NCBI GenBank assembly: GCA_019359545.1
Contig: JAHHHB010000078.1
Span: 1-34,720, forward strand
Reading direction: 5' to 3'
DNA from: Desmonostoc geniculatum HA4340-LM1
Lineage (GTDB): Bacteria; Cyanobacteriota; Cyanobacteriia; Cyanobacteriales; Nostocaceae
DNA: 34,720 bases
Shown: positions 33,183 through 34,720 of the stretch, in pieces
Layout of the letters: every line of letters begins with the position of its first letter
Numbering within the stretch: position 1 is the first letter of the stretch
Notes under the pieces: generated by a model
Database searches by the model: none
Seen by the model: the letters and a program-made list of their open reading frames with translations, nothing else
What the model was told of the DNA's origin: nothing
Translations under genes and position numbers: made by a program

Positions 33183-34631
33183 ATGAGTACTATTGAATCT
33201 CTAATTAAAGCTATTGCTTCTGCTAGTGCTTCTCCAATCATAAATGCAGCTCAGCGTAACAGAACTGTAATTGAAATTAAAAAAAAGTTAGGAATTTATT
33301 CACCACAGCCTCCAGAAAAATTTGACGATGTTTATGCTCACGCTTTAGTCGAGTATGGTGTTGAAATAAAGAATGATTTTGATAAAACTCAGCTTGAGCT
33401 TAACCTAAAGTTTTTTGACAATCAAGAAGTAAGAAAGATTTTTTATCAAACTTTTTCATCAGGACAGACATTAGATTTCAATTACCAAGAATGGACTCCA
33501 TTAAGAGATGAAGCACAAAAAGACAGAATAGATGTTTTGCAGGTTGAGAAATTCTATCAAGCTTTTGTCAATGTAGCAAAACGCTCTATCAATCCAGGGC
33601 AACATATAACTCACAGACTACTTCAACAACTCCTGAATAAATCTACAGAACCTTTACAACAGTTGCTCCCAGATGAGTTTAAGGCACTAATTGAAGAAAA
33701 AACTAAGGCGTTTTGCGGGCGGGTATTTGTATTTAATGAGTTTGAGAATTTCCTGAAAAAGCATCCCAAGGGTTATTTTACTGTGATTGGGGATGCGGGG
33801 ATGGGGAAAAGTGCGATCGCGGCAAAATACGTATCTGAATACAAAGCTATTTGCTACTTCAATATTTTGGCAGAAAATCGCAATACGCCAGAGAAGTTTC
33901 TACAAAGTATTAAACAACAACTGATTAACCGCTATCAGTTACAAAATGCGGAAAATGATAATTTATCTAGTTTATTGACCAAAGTAAATCAAAAATTTGC
34001 TACTGGCGAGCGTTTAGTAATTGTAGTTGATGCACTCGATGAAGTCCAAGAAACATCAAAAGGAGTAAATCTTTTAGATTTACCCAATCATCTGCCAGAA
34101 GGCATATATTTTATGCTTACTAGACGACCTTATGCATCAAATCAAAAATACTTGTTGACTGAAGGAGTTGGATATCAGGAATTAAATTTAACAGACGAGC
34201 AGTATGAATCTTCTAATCAAAGCGATGTCAAGGAATATATTCGTTATTGTATTAAAGATCATCCAGAGCTTAAAGAGGGGCTGCAACAATGGATTAAAAG
34301 TAACAAACTTCAGGAGGAGGAATTTACAGGCGAATTAGTGGTCAAGAGTGAGAATAATTTTATGTATCTACGCTATATCTTACAAGATATTGCTATTCCT
34401 GAAGGGAATTATAAGGATAAAACTATAGATAAATTACCCAAAGGTCTTAAGGAGTATTATGACCAGCATTGGCTACGGATGAAGATGGATAAAGCACCCC
34501 AGACATTAATGGTGATTGTTCTATTTATTATTGTGCAAATTCCAACATCACCAACTATCCAGATGATTGCTGACATTGCTAAGGAGGTAATTCCTAAGTA
34601 CAGGTCGCCGCAAAAAAGGGTCGGAATTTAA
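33183..34631 (+). CDS. STAND (NACHT-like) NTPase, apparently truncated
   Basis: 482 residues. The N-terminal ~180 residues are helical with no domain I recognise ('YAHALVEYGVEIKNDFDK'). NTPase: Walker A 'GDAGMGKSA' (203-211), Walker B 'LVIVVDALDE' (278-287), sensor 'YFMLTRRP' (309-316). A helical part follows and the frame ends shortly after 'PTIQMIADIAKEVIPKYRSP'. Relatives normally continue with a winged helix and long WD40, TPR or HEAT sensors; here the sequence leaves the family pattern just after 'IAKE' and stops within ~15 residues, so the sensor part is missing. STAND proteins with such architecture act as signal-triggered switches, often in defence. It could be a relic, or still act without its sensor. 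No partner gene within the window. Confidence 0.8.
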   Translation: MSTIESLIKAIASASASPIINAAQRNRTVIEIKKKLGIYSPQPPEKFDDVYAHALVEYGVEIKNDFDKTQLELNLKFFDNQEVRKIFYQTFSSGQTLDFNYQEWTPLRDEAQKDRIDVLQVEKFYQAFVNVAKRSINPGQHITHRLLQQLLNKSTEPLQQLLPDEFKALIEEKTKAFCGRVFVFNEFENFLKKHPKGYFTVIGDAGMGKSAIAAKYVSEYKAICYFNILAENRNTPEKFLQSIKQQLINRYQLQNAENDNLSSLLTKVNQKFATGERLVIVVDALDEVQETSKGVNLLDLPNHLPEGIYFMLTRRPYASNQKYLLTEGVGYQELNLTDEQYESSNQSDVKEYIRYCIKDHPELKEGLQQWIKSNKLQEEEFTGELVVKSENNFMYLRYILQDIAIPEGNYKDKTIDKLPKGLKEYYDQHWLRMKMDKAPQTLMVIVLFIIVQIPTSPTIQMIADIAKEVIPKYRSPQKRVGI

Positions 34632-34720
34632 GCTGCGTTCGCTAGGTCTATTTGGGTCGTAGAATTGGAATCTGGAATTTGGCACTTTGCGATAACTTTT
34701 AAGGTTGACTTTTCACTCCA
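34632..34720. other. Sequence after the STAND stop, no gene seen
   Basis: The remaining 89 bases show no obvious coding continuation of the STAND protein in the same frame; they include 'gaattggaatctggaatttg' simple repeat. A displaced 3' part could lie beyond the window. Confidence 0.4.

Noticed and set aside
1..34720. tRNA, rRNA, riboswitch or plasmid/phage origin
   Set aside because: I looked through the intergenic regions for tRNA-like cloverleafs, conserved riboswitch cores and iteron clusters and saw none; covariance-model searches were not possible.

Overview
The window is almost certainly chromosomal DNA of a filamentous (Nostocales-type) cyanobacterium. The octamer GCGATCGC (HIP1) occurs again and again. 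Intergenic regions carry the short G-rich and palindromic repeat families typical of Nostoc-like genomes. The gene content (COP23 protein, POTRA/Omp85, DUF2887 nuclease, DUF4058, many Ser/Thr kinases and hybrid histidine kinases, a STAND NTPase) is that of multicellular cyanobacteria. No tRNA, rRNA or intact transposase gene was recognised.

Layout. 1-5.6 kb is a two-component block: a single-domain receiver, a two-gene operon of receiver-histidine kinases on the minus strand, a small double-glycine-like peptide ORF, a decayed histidine-kinase fragment and a NarL-type regulator. 5.8-11 kb holds an LpxB-related protein, an orphan four-repeat CRISPR array with a MITE-like element beside it, a 1 kb repeat-rich gap and an Omp85 outer-membrane assembly protein. 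11-19 kb holds a frameshifted Rpn/DUF2887 nuclease, a membrane Ser/Thr kinase, an MDR oxidoreductase, a double GNAT protein, a TPR protein and a DUF4058 protein. 19.1-21 kb is an ABC exporter half-transporter.

21.3-26.6 kb is the most unusual part: five co-directional AT-rich genes for a membrane Ser/Thr kinase, a small one-pass membrane protein, a secreted COP23-domain protein, a membrane-spanning trypsin-like protease with a C-terminal coiled coil, and a trypsin-like protease lipoprotein. Three of the five carry a short basic-aromatic motif ([IF]-[RH]-[FR]-[KWL]) in their C-terminal tails, and all those tails are predicted to lie outside the cytoplasm. I infer an envelope signalling/proteolysis module; I do not know a published description of it.

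26.8-30.2 kb is housekeeping: purQ and purS (separated by a repeat block), a Zur/FurB-type regulator, and an nfeD-slipin pair. 30.4-32.4 kb is a zinc-ribbon/pseudokinase-like/PP2C phosphatase, followed by an ORF built from twelve 21-bp heptad repeats. The window ends with a MITE-like inverted repeat and a STAND (NACHT-like) NTPase that stops soon after the NTPase region.

The recurring themes are phosphorylation signalling (five histidine-kinase/receiver genes plus a remnant, two Ser/Thr kinases, one PP2C phosphatase) and heavy remodelling by small non-autonomous repeats, some next to or inside genes.
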